DNA of 20,458 nt. Origin: Flavobacteriales bacterium. Its GTDB lineage: Bacteria; Bacteroidota; Bacteroidia; NS11-12g; UBA955. The stretch is from the NCBI GenBank assembly GCA_947472115.1, contig CANIZU010000013.1, forward strand, positions 1 to 20,458, in the 5' to 3' direction. Positions within the stretch are counted from its first letter, which is position 1, and the number at the start of each line of letters is the position of its first letter. The notes beneath the pieces were generated by a model. The model searched no databases, was not told the origin of the DNA, and was given only the letters and a program-made list of their open reading frames with translations. Below are positions 7,542-14,924 of this stretch, in pieces. The position numbers and the translations under genes were made by a program.

Positions 7542-8876
7542 TCACAACGACTGTAAAAAAGCAAGCAACTCGGCGGTATTCCGTTTGAGGTTGTGGTGCA
7601 ATTCCACATACTTTCGTGCGTGACTGGTCATCTCTTGAGATTTCACCGGACTCGAAAGCAACGCACAAATTGCTATGGCAAATTCCTTCGGCTCATCTGC
7701 GATTTTTATTTCTACATCATCCATCACCGTTAGCCCTTGCGCCCCGATGGATGTGGACACGATAGGTACCCCCAACGCCATCGCTTCTAGCGTTTTTATC
7801 CGAATCCCACTACCCGCCTGGATTGGAACAATCATCACACCATGTTGATGCATAAAATCTTCGGCGTTAGAAACTTCCCCGTGGTTTACAATTCCCGACT
7901 GAAAAAATCTAGGATCTTGCTTGCTTAATCCCTTCCCTGCCAAATGAAATTTCGCATTGGGCTGAGCCGACAAAACCAGAGGCCATACTTTTTTCAAAAA
8001 CCACATCACGCCCTGCTCATTGGCCTGCCATTCCATCGATCCGATGTGAAAAATTGAGAGCGGACGATGCACGAAAGCAAATGGTCTTTCTATTGCGATT
8101 CCGGGTTGATAAACATGAATTTGCGGTTGAACATCAGCGGGATGATAACTTAGTTCATGTCCAATATTTTCAGCCCCCGAATCCACTAGTCGTATTTGTT
8201 TTGGGTTATTTGAAACCGAATCTCGAATGACAATTGAATCCGTTTCTACGATGGGCACAATGGCATCCATCCGACACCAAGCATCGATTTCATAGTGCAT
8301 TAAACGTTTCGATTGCAGCGCTAGGTACCATCTTTTCAGAGGCTTCTGTTCGGAAATCGCCAATCTCTCCCATATCTGATATTCTAAATTGTGAGATCGA
8401 TACACCCATTTTATGGGATCTTTTTGAATCGTTTCGTTGCTATTTATTGGATAGGCATCCAAACCCCGGTCTTTGGCTCTTACAGACAATTGCTTCATCA
8501 CACGCAAAGTGATAGGCATCGAATACAAACCCTCAACCATAACGCAGTCGTAATTGCTGGACTGAATCAAATCGTAAAGTTCAACGGCCGCTTCTAAATC
8601 ATCGTATCGCTCCAAGTGATAACTGCCGCCGAAGAGCAAATTCCAAAGGGCATTCAAGGGCTTAACGCCGGCATCCAAAGACACCAAATACACTTTACAA
8701 AATCCAAAATACTTTTCGATAATTGCGTTTTCCGCAAAGTGTTTTTTTGTATTGAAACTAAAAAAATCGACCTCGGCGCCGTTTTCCGCCAGAGAACGAA
8801 GCATGCCATACGTGGCAATAGCTCCTCCATCATGCAGTGGCCATGGCACTCGATTCCCAACCACTAATATTTTCAT
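7542..8876 (-). CDS. GT4-like glycosyltransferase (group 1)
   Basis: A 444-residue cytoplasmic GT-B fold glycosyltransferase. The N-terminal Rossmann strand ILVVGNRVPWPLHDGGA (3-19) is the acceptor side. The C-terminal half carries FHIGSMEWQANEQGVMWF (276-293), HLAGKGLS (311-318) and the nucleotide-sugar motif AGSGIRIKTLEAMALGVPIV (354-373), with the E-x7-E-like acidic site around Glu364. Its ATG overlaps the TGA of the LptF/G-type gene by 4 bases (ATGA at 8876-8873), so the two proteins are translationally coupled. Context suggests lipopolysaccharide or other envelope glycan work. The donor and acceptor cannot be read from the sequence. Confidence 0.9.
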   Translation of the reverse strand: MKILVVGNRVPWPLHDGGAIATYGMLRSLAENGAEVDFFSFNTKKHFAENAIIEKYFGFCKVYLVSLDAGVKPLNALWNLLFGGSYHLERYDDLEAAVELYDLIQSSNYDCVMVEGLYSMPITLRVMKQLSVRAKDRGLDAYPINSNETIQKDPIKWVYRSHNLEYQIWERLAISEQKPLKRWYLALQSKRLMHYEIDAWCRMDAIVPIVETDSIVIRDSVSNNPKQIRLVDSGAENIGHELSYHPADVQPQIHVYQPGIAIERPFAFVHRPLSIFHIGSMEWQANEQGVMWFLKKVWPLVLSAQPNAKFHLAGKGLSKQDPRFFQSGIVNHGEVSNAEDFMHQHGVMIVPIQAGSGIRIKTLEAMALGVPIVSTSIGAQGLTVMDDVEIKIADEPKEFAIAICALLSSPVKSQEMTSHARKYVELHHNLKRNTAELLAFLQSL

Positions 8877-10453
8877 GAGATCGAATCGTCGGTTTTGGAT
8901 TCAGCTACTGCCGAAGTTTCAACTTTTGGTTTTGACGACTCAACCGATTCGCCCTGAGACACTTCAATTATGGATGACGACTTTCTACGTTTCAGTTTGT
9001 GCCACATCGAAACGAACCAATTTTTTAGGGGATTCGTACCCTGAAAACTCTTGTCGATGCTGGCACGATAGGTGATAATCACCCCAATTGGAAACAGCAG
9101 CATCGAACTCATCCAACTGCCGACCCAAACGGGAACGATTCCCTCTTTGCCCATTTTTTCCCCCGTAAGGTTCACGGCATAGAACAATACAAAAAGCACC
9201 ACCGAAATCACCAATGGCATTCCAATTCCCCCTTTTCGGATGATGGCACCCAAAGGCGCAGAAATCAAAAAGAGCAATATCACCAAAATTGAAAACGCGA
9301 ATTTCTTATGCAGTTCAGATTTGTAAAGATTGATATCGGTTTCTTCAAATTCTAGCGATGACATTAAGCCTTCAACCGTACTTTTTATACTCCGGGCGTG
9401 GTTTATAGCACTTGCTGCAATGGTGGCTTGCTGCGTTTCAGGGTAATTTTTCAAAATCCTGGTTTCCGTCAATGGCTCATATTGAGACGAATTTCGCTTG
9501 AAAGCCCTAAGCTGGGTATCTAAGGTCATTACGCCAGGGATGTGTAAATATCGGCCTAAGTAGCGACTATTATCGGCCTTGAGCAAATCAGATTTTATAT
9601 GAAACGTATCAATTTCCTTGAACAGCTGCGATACATTTTGAAGTCGATAATCCGATGCGATTAAGTCTCTATCTGAAAACTGATAATCCAAACTAGATAG
9701 GTCGATTTGAATCTGCTGCTTTTCAAAAAACATCTGATTAAACGGCTGTGTTTTCCGATACTCAGGGCTATTGGTCATCTCTTCGTATCGAACTCCTTTG
9801 TATAGCGTAAAATTCAGCACCCGCTGATCATCGGTCAGTTTCATTGTCCCCCATTCGGCTCTAACCACATTTAACCGTTTAGAATCGTCTTTTTTGTATT
9901 CATAAATGAGGACGTCTCTCACAGTTTGATTGTCGGATTCCTTCTTTCCCACGCGGATGGCAAATCCTTCTATTTGATGATAAAAAATGCCTTCGGCGAG
10001 GTTGAATGTCGGTTTTTTAGAACGCATATCAATCAGCATGCCGGCTTGTTCCAATTTTGCTTTGGGAATGACATAATTGAGGAACATAAAGTTCATCACG
10101 GCCAAGCAGCACATCAATAAAAATATAGGTCGGAGCGCACGAAGCAAGGAAATTCCATTGCTTTTCATGGCTACCAATTCAAAGCTTTCTGAGAGGTTGC
10201 CAAAGGTCATTAGACCTGCGACCATAATGGTGAGGGGCATGGCCATGGGCACCAGATCGGCTAAGGAATAGAATATGAGTTTTGCCAACAAATCTGGGGC
10301 GATGCCTTTGCCTACGAGTTCATCGATGAATTTCCAGAGGAATTGCATCAAAAACAGGAACATCGACAAAAAAAAGGTGACAGCAAATGGGCCCACATAG
10401 GAACGCATTAGCAGCACATCGATTTTTTTGAGCCCTGGTATTTTGAATTTCAT
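8873..10453 (-). CDS. LptF/LptG family permease (YjgP/YjgQ)
   Basis: A 526-residue inner-membrane protein of the LptF/G family, part of the ABC machine that lifts lipopolysaccharide from the inner membrane to the LptC-LptA bridge. The hallmark topology is present: three transmembrane helices in the first ~125 residues (starting KKIDVLLMRSYVGPF), a long periplasmic jellyroll-like domain, and three helices near residues 387-470 (SAPLGAIIRKGGIGMPL lies between two of them). It is longer than the ~360-residue proteobacterial proteins, as usual in Bacteroidota, and ends in a Ser/Lys/Glu-rich tail of ~45 residues. Whether it acts as F, G or both is not decidable. It starts its own unit with the glycosyltransferase gene after a 131-base gap. 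Confidence 0.9.
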   Translation of the reverse strand: MKFKIPGLKKIDVLLMRSYVGPFAVTFFLSMFLFLMQFLWKFIDELVGKGIAPDLLAKLIFYSLADLVPMAMPLTIMVAGLMTFGNLSESFELVAMKSNGISLLRALRPIFLLMCCLAVMNFMFLNYVIPKAKLEQAGMLIDMRSKKPTFNLAEGIFYHQIEGFAIRVGKKESDNQTVRDVLIYEYKKDDSKRLNVVRAEWGTMKLTDDQRVLNFTLYKGVRYEEMTNSPEYRKTQPFNQMFFEKQQIQIDLSSLDYQFSDRDLIASDYRLQNVSQLFKEIDTFHIKSDLLKADNSRYLGRYLHIPGVMTLDTQLRAFKRNSSQYEPLTETRILKNYPETQQATIAASAINHARSIKSTVEGLMSSLEFEETDINLYKSELHKKFAFSILVILLFLISAPLGAIIRKGGIGMPLVISVVLFVLFYAVNLTGEKMGKEGIVPVWVGSWMSSMLLFPIGVIITYRASIDKSFQGTNPLKNWFVSMWHKLKRRKSSSIIEVSQGESVESSKPKVETSAVAESKTDDSIS

Positions 10454-10464
10454 GCCTTAGGTTT

Positions 10465-10472
10465 CAAAGATA
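10465..10472 (-). promoter_or_regulatory. Predicted -7 box for the LptF-glycosyltransferase unit
   Basis: On the minus strand TATCTTTG (10472-10465) matches TAnnTTTG 11 bases before the LptF ATG. No convincing -33 TTTG is seen at the usual distance. If real, this makes LptF and the glycosyltransferase independent of the B12 riboswitch operon upstream. The rest of the 10454-10584 gap holds no clear terminator. Confidence 0.4.
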
Positions 10473-10584
10473 GCAAAAGAAAGGGCAAGGTTAGGAGGTG
10501 TGATTTCCTTGTATGGATTTCATTAGAAGGCAGCAATTCCAGTAGCGCTAGGCAGGGCGATTCAACGCGATTGTAGAAAAGATT

Positions 10585-11610
10585 TTAGGGCAAAAGCACG
10601 AAACCAGACGGGTTGACACCGGTGGAGAGCGTAGTTTTTTGCGCTGGATTTAGCAGGGGATAGCGCATCACTTCACCATTGCTGACAAAGTCTTTTGCAT
10701 CGGCAAGATAAAAAACCTGGTTTAGGGGGTTGAAATAATAGCCGTAGAGTTGATTCAGGGATGGGTTAAACAGGGTGGATAGATCTGCCTGAGACATTGC
10801 TGAAATTGGGAACGTGAGAATTTTATTTTGCGAGGAGACGTACATGGAATTTCCATCGGCGGAGGGATAAATATTCCCGAGGGCGGCGTTGGTTGTCCAG
10901 CGCGCCTTCGGCGCGCTGGCTGAGGCCCCAAAGGCGGCTACGCCGCCTTTGGGGCCCACCGAACTCACCACCCATAACGTACTCTTTCCATCCACCGCTA
11001 AATAAAAAGCCCCCGTATCCACATCCATCGACCGCTTATATACACCGCTCAAATAATCATACACCAACACCTTCCCAGAATAACAAGCCACCGCCACCTC
11101 ATCATCCCAGCGCACCATCTGCTCCGTCCATCCCGGCACCACTATCTCCCGCTTCAAATGCAAATCCAACGTATCCAAAACCGAAATCTTGTTCGCATAC
11201 AAATCACTCACCCACAAATCACCCCCAACCATAAACAAACACCTCGGCGAACGCAATTTCGCATTCATCTTCTTCTGCTTAAACGTATACGGATCCAAAC
11301 CCAATACCTTCCCGCTGTTGTTGATACTCAAAAACAAATTATCACCCACAACCAACCCCGATTGCAAAACATCGCCAATGGGCTTATTGTTCGCCTTCTC
11401 GTAAACACCGCCCAACATCTGCGTCTTTCCAGAATCCGTCTGCATCAAATCCAAACGCGCATTCGCCCACATAAAATTGCCCTCACACAAAACAGCAACC
11501 CGCTCCCCTCCCTTGGGAAGATCCTTCTTGTCTGGAACAATAACATCATCCGTGCAGCCCGCAAAAGCCAACACCAACAAACATTCAAAATGGACGAATC
11601 TCAATCTCAT
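10585..11610 (-). CDS. BtuG-like YncE/DUF5074-type beta-propeller lipoprotein
   Basis: A 341-residue exported lipoprotein: MRLRF start, hydrophobic stretch, then LLVLAFAGC with the lipidated Cys near residue 17. The body is built of short repeats of the type VVGDNLFLSINNSGKV and GGDLWVSDLYANKISVLD, i.e. a seven-bladed YncE-like propeller. In Bacteroides the surface lipoprotein BtuG is such a propeller, binds B12 very tightly and caps BtuB. Here the gene is third in a cobalamin-riboswitch operon after btuB, so a BtuG role is inferred. The ATG at 11610 overlaps the stop of the DUF4465 gene (ATGA), which fixes the start; an upstream in-frame start at 11682 lies inside that gene. Residues 219-238 are encoded by two perfect hairpins and look inserted. 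GC skew flips sharply there. Confidence 0.78.
   Translation of the reverse strand: MRLRFVHFECLLVLAFAGCTDDVIVPDKKDLPKGGERVAVLCEGNFMWANARLDLMQTDSGKTQMLGGVYEKANNKPIGDVLQSGLVVGDNLFLSINNSGKVLGLDPYTFKQKKMNAKLRSPRCLFMVGGDLWVSDLYANKISVLDTLDLHLKREIVVPGWTEQMVRWDDEVAVACYSGKVLVYDYLSGVYKRSMDVDTGAFYLAVDGKSTLWVVSSVGPKGGVAAFGASASAPKARWTTNAALGNIYPSADGNSMYVSSQNKILTFPISAMSQADLSTLFNPSLNQLYGYYFNPLNQVFYLADAKDFVSNGEVMRYPLLNPAQKTTLSTGVNPSGFVLLP
10897..10919. repeat. Perfect 10-bp hairpin with GNA-type triloop inside the BtuG-like gene
   Basis: Arms CCAGCGCGCC (10897-10906) and GGCGCGCTGG (10910-10919) enclose the loop TTC, which is GAA on the minus strand, closed by a C-G pair. It lies in frame in the BtuG-like gene (Ala/Pro/Lys/Arg codons) and only four bases from the next hairpin. 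Confidence 0.9.
10924..10956. repeat. Perfect 15-bp hairpin with GNA-type triloop inside the BtuG-like gene
   Basis: Arms GGCCCCAAAGGCGGC (10924-10938) and GCCGCCTTTGGGGCC (10942-10956) enclose the loop TAC (GTA on the minus strand), closed by C-G. It encodes a Gly/Pro/Lys/Ala-rich stretch (VGPKGGVAAFGA). Arm sequence is unrelated to the neighbouring hairpin, so this is not a duplicated unit. Confidence 0.92.
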
Positions 11611-12641
11611 CGTTTTACAATCACACTCGATTCCTTGCCACTCAAAGTAGTCGCTGATATGGAATACACACCCGCCGGCCAAGATTTACTATTGATTTGA
11701 TGCACCCTACCCCCGCAATTCTTTGTCTCAAAAACCAATTCACCCACCGAATTATGAACCCGCAAATCCATCATCGCACCCTTTGTTTCAATCGTTACGA
11801 TGTCATCCGCGGGGTTGGGATACACCTTCGCCGTAATCCTATTCACCGCATTTACACCTAGCCAACGTGCCGCAATCACCTCGTCGATGGCGAAAAATCC
11901 CGGCGTATTCATTCCAAACTGACCATTATCAGAACTCATCAACTCAAAAACAAAACTGTCGCGCGGACCCACTTCATTTTGAGGCATCGACAGATCAACA
12001 ATCGCCCAACTATCTAAAATATAATCTTTTGCATTATCCGCAAAACGAAAATCTGCCAAAATCACTCGCTTGCTGAACAAAAACTGACCCCTATGAAAGG
12101 CCGAGATTTTTAGCACAAAACTGTCGGCATCGTTCCCGGAAGCGCCACCAAACTTCTTGGCAAACGCATCGCCCGATTTCATACTGTTGTAAGCAAAAGT
12201 GGTATTGGCGATTTTAAAGCCCAAAATTCCGCTGCTAGGACCCGCCTCAGAAACAAGAAAAGAACCGTTCATCCCGATGGCGTAGGCCTTGCCATCGTAT
12301 TTTCCCGACATATTTTTTTCAGAACCCTGACCCGGCTTGGCACAATATAAGTGTTTTGCAAAATCCGATGCTCCACCCGAACCATCTAACTTCCTGGAAA
12401 CCGCCCATCCCGCAGCCCAATAGCCACCGAAGGAAGTATCCCACAAAACAGGCATATGAGAAACAAACGGGCCTTTGGGATGCAATAAAATATCGCGTTC
12501 TCCACGACTTCCATTCAATACAGTTCCAGAATCCATAGGCATCGTTTCGAAACCCTCCGTAATAAATTGGCCGCTAACGGTTGAGGCACCCATAAGTGCA
12601 ACGACAAGTGACAAAACGCGCATTTTCATATATTTTTTCAT
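11607..12641 (-). CDS. DUF4465 protein with T9SS sorting domain, possible surface B12-binding protein
   Basis: A 344-residue secreted protein. Residues 1-24 are a signal peptide (MKKYMKMR, hydrophobic run, cleavage near VSG-Q). The middle (about 30-260) matches the DUF4465 pattern: ETMPMDSG start, GGYWAAGWAVS (68-78 region), FAYNSMKSGDAFAKKFG, ILADFRF, ILDSWAIVDLS and the very typical SSDNGQFGMNTPGFFAIDEV end. The last ~75 residues (VYPNPADD, GELVFE, WPAGVYSISA, VIVKR) form a T9SS type A sorting domain. Its gene sits between btuB and the BtuG-like gene with ATGA overlaps on both sides (12641-12638 and 11610-11607). A surface role in cobalamin capture beside BtuB is likely. It could be a functional counterpart of the accessory B12-binding proteins such as BtuH, but that is an inference from position. 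Confidence 0.82.
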   Translation of the reverse strand: MKKYMKMRVLSLVVALMGASTVSGQFITEGFETMPMDSGTVLNGSRGERDILLHPKGPFVSHMPVLWDTSFGGYWAAGWAVSRKLDGSGGASDFAKHLYCAKPGQGSEKNMSGKYDGKAYAIGMNGSFLVSEAGPSSGILGFKIANTTFAYNSMKSGDAFAKKFGGASGNDADSFVLKISAFHRGQFLFSKRVILADFRFADNAKDYILDSWAIVDLSMPQNEVGPRDSFVFELMSSDNGQFGMNTPGFFAIDEVIAARWLGVNAVNRITAKVYPNPADDIVTIETKGAMMDLRVHNSVGELVFETKNCGGRVHQINSKSWPAGVYSISATTLSGKESSVIVKR

Positions 12642-14629
12642 TTTGATTGATTCGATTTAATAATCAAGGTCATTCTCAACGCCCGTCCAGGCATCGGCCG
12701 TCCCGGCATATTGACATATTCTTGGTTTAACACATTCAACAACTCCAACTTCCCCTGCAACATCATCCCCATAGGCAATACAACCTTTCTCAAACCAAAT
12801 TGCATATTCACCAACGCAAAAGGATTTAAAGATTGTCGATTGTCCGTCTGAATAAACCGACGTCCCGTATAATCCACCCCAATACCCGATTCAAAGCGCA
12901 AATTCTCAAAACCCAAATACGCATTTCCATTCCAATCAGGAACAAAAATTTGCTGGTACGCCATCGACTCCGGTGTCTGTTTCACTCTGCTACTCACCCT
13001 GTCCACATTCGATTTTAGTATCACCGAGCCTTTGTCTCCCATTTGATATTTTAACGAAGCGCTCAATTGCCCACCGACATAAATACCGCCGCCCGATAAA
13101 TTCGTAGCAAACCAATATGTACCCTTGGGCACCCACAAAATAGGCTGATCCACTGTCCGATAATAAAACGTCAGCTCCGATTGCCCCACCCATCGATTTT
13201 GATCCACCCGATTTGGTTTCCACAACACATTCGGCAACCACTTAAACAAATAGCCAACCTCAGCCCCCTTGCCCTTTTCTGGCTTTAACCCCTGCGCCAT
13301 ACCACCGGTTACCCAAAATAAATCATTCAACGTAGGACGACGAAAACTGCTGTGCACATTGGCTTTGATCGAACCTTGTTTTGATGCTTGATATACAAAA
13401 GACAATCCCATGGTAGGCACTTTTTCATGCCATTCATAGCGACCGTTGAAACCATAAGACGTTTTCCCTTTTGATGCACTCAATCCAATCAAAGAGGCGG
13501 GCAGTACCCGTGAAGACCATCCCAAGTAATACTCAGAATGCGCCTGCTGAAACTGAAGATCATTCCCTAAAAAAGCTTTCCAAAATCCCCAAATCCGATA
13601 AAATTCACTCTGAAAATGGACCGTCTTCCCAATGCTCAAACTGCCTTTATTATCGCTGGGCGATGAAAAATAATTGATTTGATCTTGCACATACCCCAGT
13701 CGATGCGTAGCCGAAAACCCTCGATTTGGCTGATAAATGTATTCCAAAACCGATCGCATGTTATTATCGTCCTGTCGGCCCAAAGCCTGAAACGAACCCA
13801 ATGCCAAACCCAACTGTCGTTGCATTGTGGCAAATTCCGTCACCGCCTTCAAATAATGTGCACCCTTATTATATGACATCACCGAGCGAAGCATAGACTG
13901 CTCCCGATGGGCATTTTCCATCAAACGACTTGGAATATCTAACCCTAAATCAGAAAAGTGAAACGCATTATTGGATTCAAATCGCAAAGCCGAAACCTGG
14001 AACATCAAATTACGATTGTGCAGGGAAACATCGGCAGCCACATTGCGCTCGCCAAAACTTCCTATGGTACTCAGCAATTTTGATTTTTGTTCAAATGCCT
14101 TGGAAGATCCAAAAGCGACCCCATTTCGTAAAAATAGCGTCCCGCCCATACTTCCACTACCCACACTGGCAGAATTACCGCCCTCCACAAGAAACATTTC
14201 CGTATTTCCCCAATTCAAAAGCGTATTGAAATCCGTCATCCCCAGCATGGCATTATTTACCGGCAAGCCATTCCAATTCACCTGGGTTTGATTTGCATCG
14301 GCGCCACGACGAGAAATCGTGCTAGAACCAGCAACACCGTATTGCTTAAAAAATACCCCAGCACCGCCCAAAGCCGATGTCAACGAACGATCATCATTCC
14401 CCGCCTGATAATCTCTCACCACCCTGCCCAAAGTGGCAAAATCGATGCGCTGCACGTGAACAAACACAGTATCTACAGGCTTTATCACCTCCAACTTGCG
14501 AGAAACAGAATCTGTCTTCGGAATAATTTCCGAAACCAAAGATAGGAGCGATATGGCGCACAAGGCAAACATAGATTGCGTTGGCACAAAAACGAGAAAA
14601 GTGAGAGAAGATACGGGAACGCAAAGCAC
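12638..14629 (-). CDS. btuB: BtuB-like TonB-dependent cobalamin receptor
   Basis: A 663-residue outer-membrane TonB-dependent receptor. A hydrophobic export signal is followed by a possible TonB-box region (KPVDTVFVHV), a plug domain (about 75-165: AGVFFKQYGVAGSSTISRRGA, TQVNWNGLPVNNAMLGMTDF, VEGGNSASVGSGSMGGTLFLRNG) and a 22-strand-type barrel ending in GRALRMTLIIKSNQSK with the usual aromatic/hydrophobic last strand. No carboxypeptidase-like N-terminal domain is present, so it is BtuB-sized, not SusC-sized. The cobalamin riboswitch directly upstream assigns the substrate. The start is uncertain: GTG at 14629 (used here), a GTG 14 codons on, or ATG at 14572; none gives a classic basic n-region. 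It is the first gene of the B12 operon. Confidence 0.85.
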   Translation of the reverse strand: MLCVPVSSLTFLVFVPTQSMFALCAISLLSLVSEIIPKTDSVSRKLEVIKPVDTVFVHVQRIDFATLGRVVRDYQAGNDDRSLTSALGGAGVFFKQYGVAGSSTISRRGADANQTQVNWNGLPVNNAMLGMTDFNTLLNWGNTEMFLVEGGNSASVGSGSMGGTLFLRNGVAFGSSKAFEQKSKLLSTIGSFGERNVAADVSLHNRNLMFQVSALRFESNNAFHFSDLGLDIPSRLMENAHREQSMLRSVMSYNKGAHYLKAVTEFATMQRQLGLALGSFQALGRQDDNNMRSVLEYIYQPNRGFSATHRLGYVQDQINYFSSPSDNKGSLSIGKTVHFQSEFYRIWGFWKAFLGNDLQFQQAHSEYYLGWSSRVLPASLIGLSASKGKTSYGFNGRYEWHEKVPTMGLSFVYQASKQGSIKANVHSSFRRPTLNDLFWVTGGMAQGLKPEKGKGAEVGYLFKWLPNVLWKPNRVDQNRWVGQSELTFYYRTVDQPILWVPKGTYWFATNLSGGGIYVGGQLSASLKYQMGDKGSVILKSNVDRVSSRVKQTPESMAYQQIFVPDWNGNAYLGFENLRFESGIGVDYTGRRFIQTDNRQSLNPFALVNMQFGLRKVVLPMGMMLQGKLELLNVLNQEYVNMPGRPMPGRALRMTLIIKSNQSK

Positions 14630-14667
14630 GCCCGATTCCTCGCTGCGCCTTTATCCCGAAAGCGTGC
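14626..14667 (-). promoter_or_regulatory. Candidate riboswitch expression-platform stem over the btuB start
   Basis: On the minus strand GCACGC (14667-14662) can pair with GCGTGC (14631-14626), and the next four bases of each side (TTTC and GGAA) can extend the stem after a 4-base bulge. It starts 14 bases after the riboswitch P1 stem. The 3' arm contains the GTG start candidate of btuB (14629-14627), so folding could hide the start when B12 is bound. The stem is modest and the model is an inference. Confidence 0.35.
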
Positions 14668-14680
14668 AATAGTGTTATCA

Positions 14681-14898
14681 GGCAGGTCTTCTGACTTCTC
14701 CATCTTGGGCGCCTTCCCGTTGTTACACAGTGGCGTTAGAGGCCCAAAATATAAATCAAACAGTGTTTGATCTGGAGTTACAGCTGCGGGTACAGTCTCG
14801 GTTTTTCACCGAAGTTCCCTTTTCATCGATGTGAATTAGCCATCCACAATCGAACCTAGCAACACAACAAAAATAATGTTTTGTGTAAGAAACCTACC
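14681..14898 (-). promoter_or_regulatory. Cobalamin (adenosylcobalamin/B12) riboswitch
   Basis: Read 5' to 3' on the minus strand from 14898. P1 closes between GGTAGGT (14898-14892) and ACCTGCC (14687-14681), seven pairs including one G-U. The conserved core is present: GGGAACTTCGGTG then CTGTACCCGCAGCTGTAACTCC-type B12 box (core 14818-14774), GCCACTGT (14734-14727), CGGGAAGGC (14719-14711) and AGTCAGAAGACCTGCC at the 3' end. These match the class I cobalamin riboswitch consensus. It lies between the HlyD-like stop (14925) and btuB, on the btuB strand, so it should repress the B12 uptake operon when cobalamin is plentiful. A weak -7 box (TAACTTTT, 14927-14920) overlaps the HlyD-like stop and could start the transcript. 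Confidence 0.95.
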
Positions 14899-14924
14899 CT
14901 ATAGGTTGGTATTTTGTGTAAAAG

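Noticed and set aside
11611..11682. Upstream start for the BtuG-like gene, adding 24 residues
   Set aside because: It lies inside the DUF4465 coding end, places residues before the lipoprotein signal, and ignores the ATGA overlap at 11610-11607.
11158..11700. A 180-codon open frame on the plus strand opposite the BtuG-like and DUF4465 genes
   Set aside because: It is a low-complexity shadow (rich in Thr, Gln, Asn, Ile, His) caused by the G-poor plus strand. The minus-strand genes have signal sequences, family motifs and ATGA coupling.
14485..14703. Open frame starting inside the riboswitch 3' end and running into btuB in another frame; considered as an alternative btuB N-terminus through a frameshift
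   Set aside because: It reads through conserved riboswitch sequence and shows no signal peptide that joins the plug domain. The btuB frame itself has a hydrophobic leader and continuous plug motifs, so no frameshift is needed.
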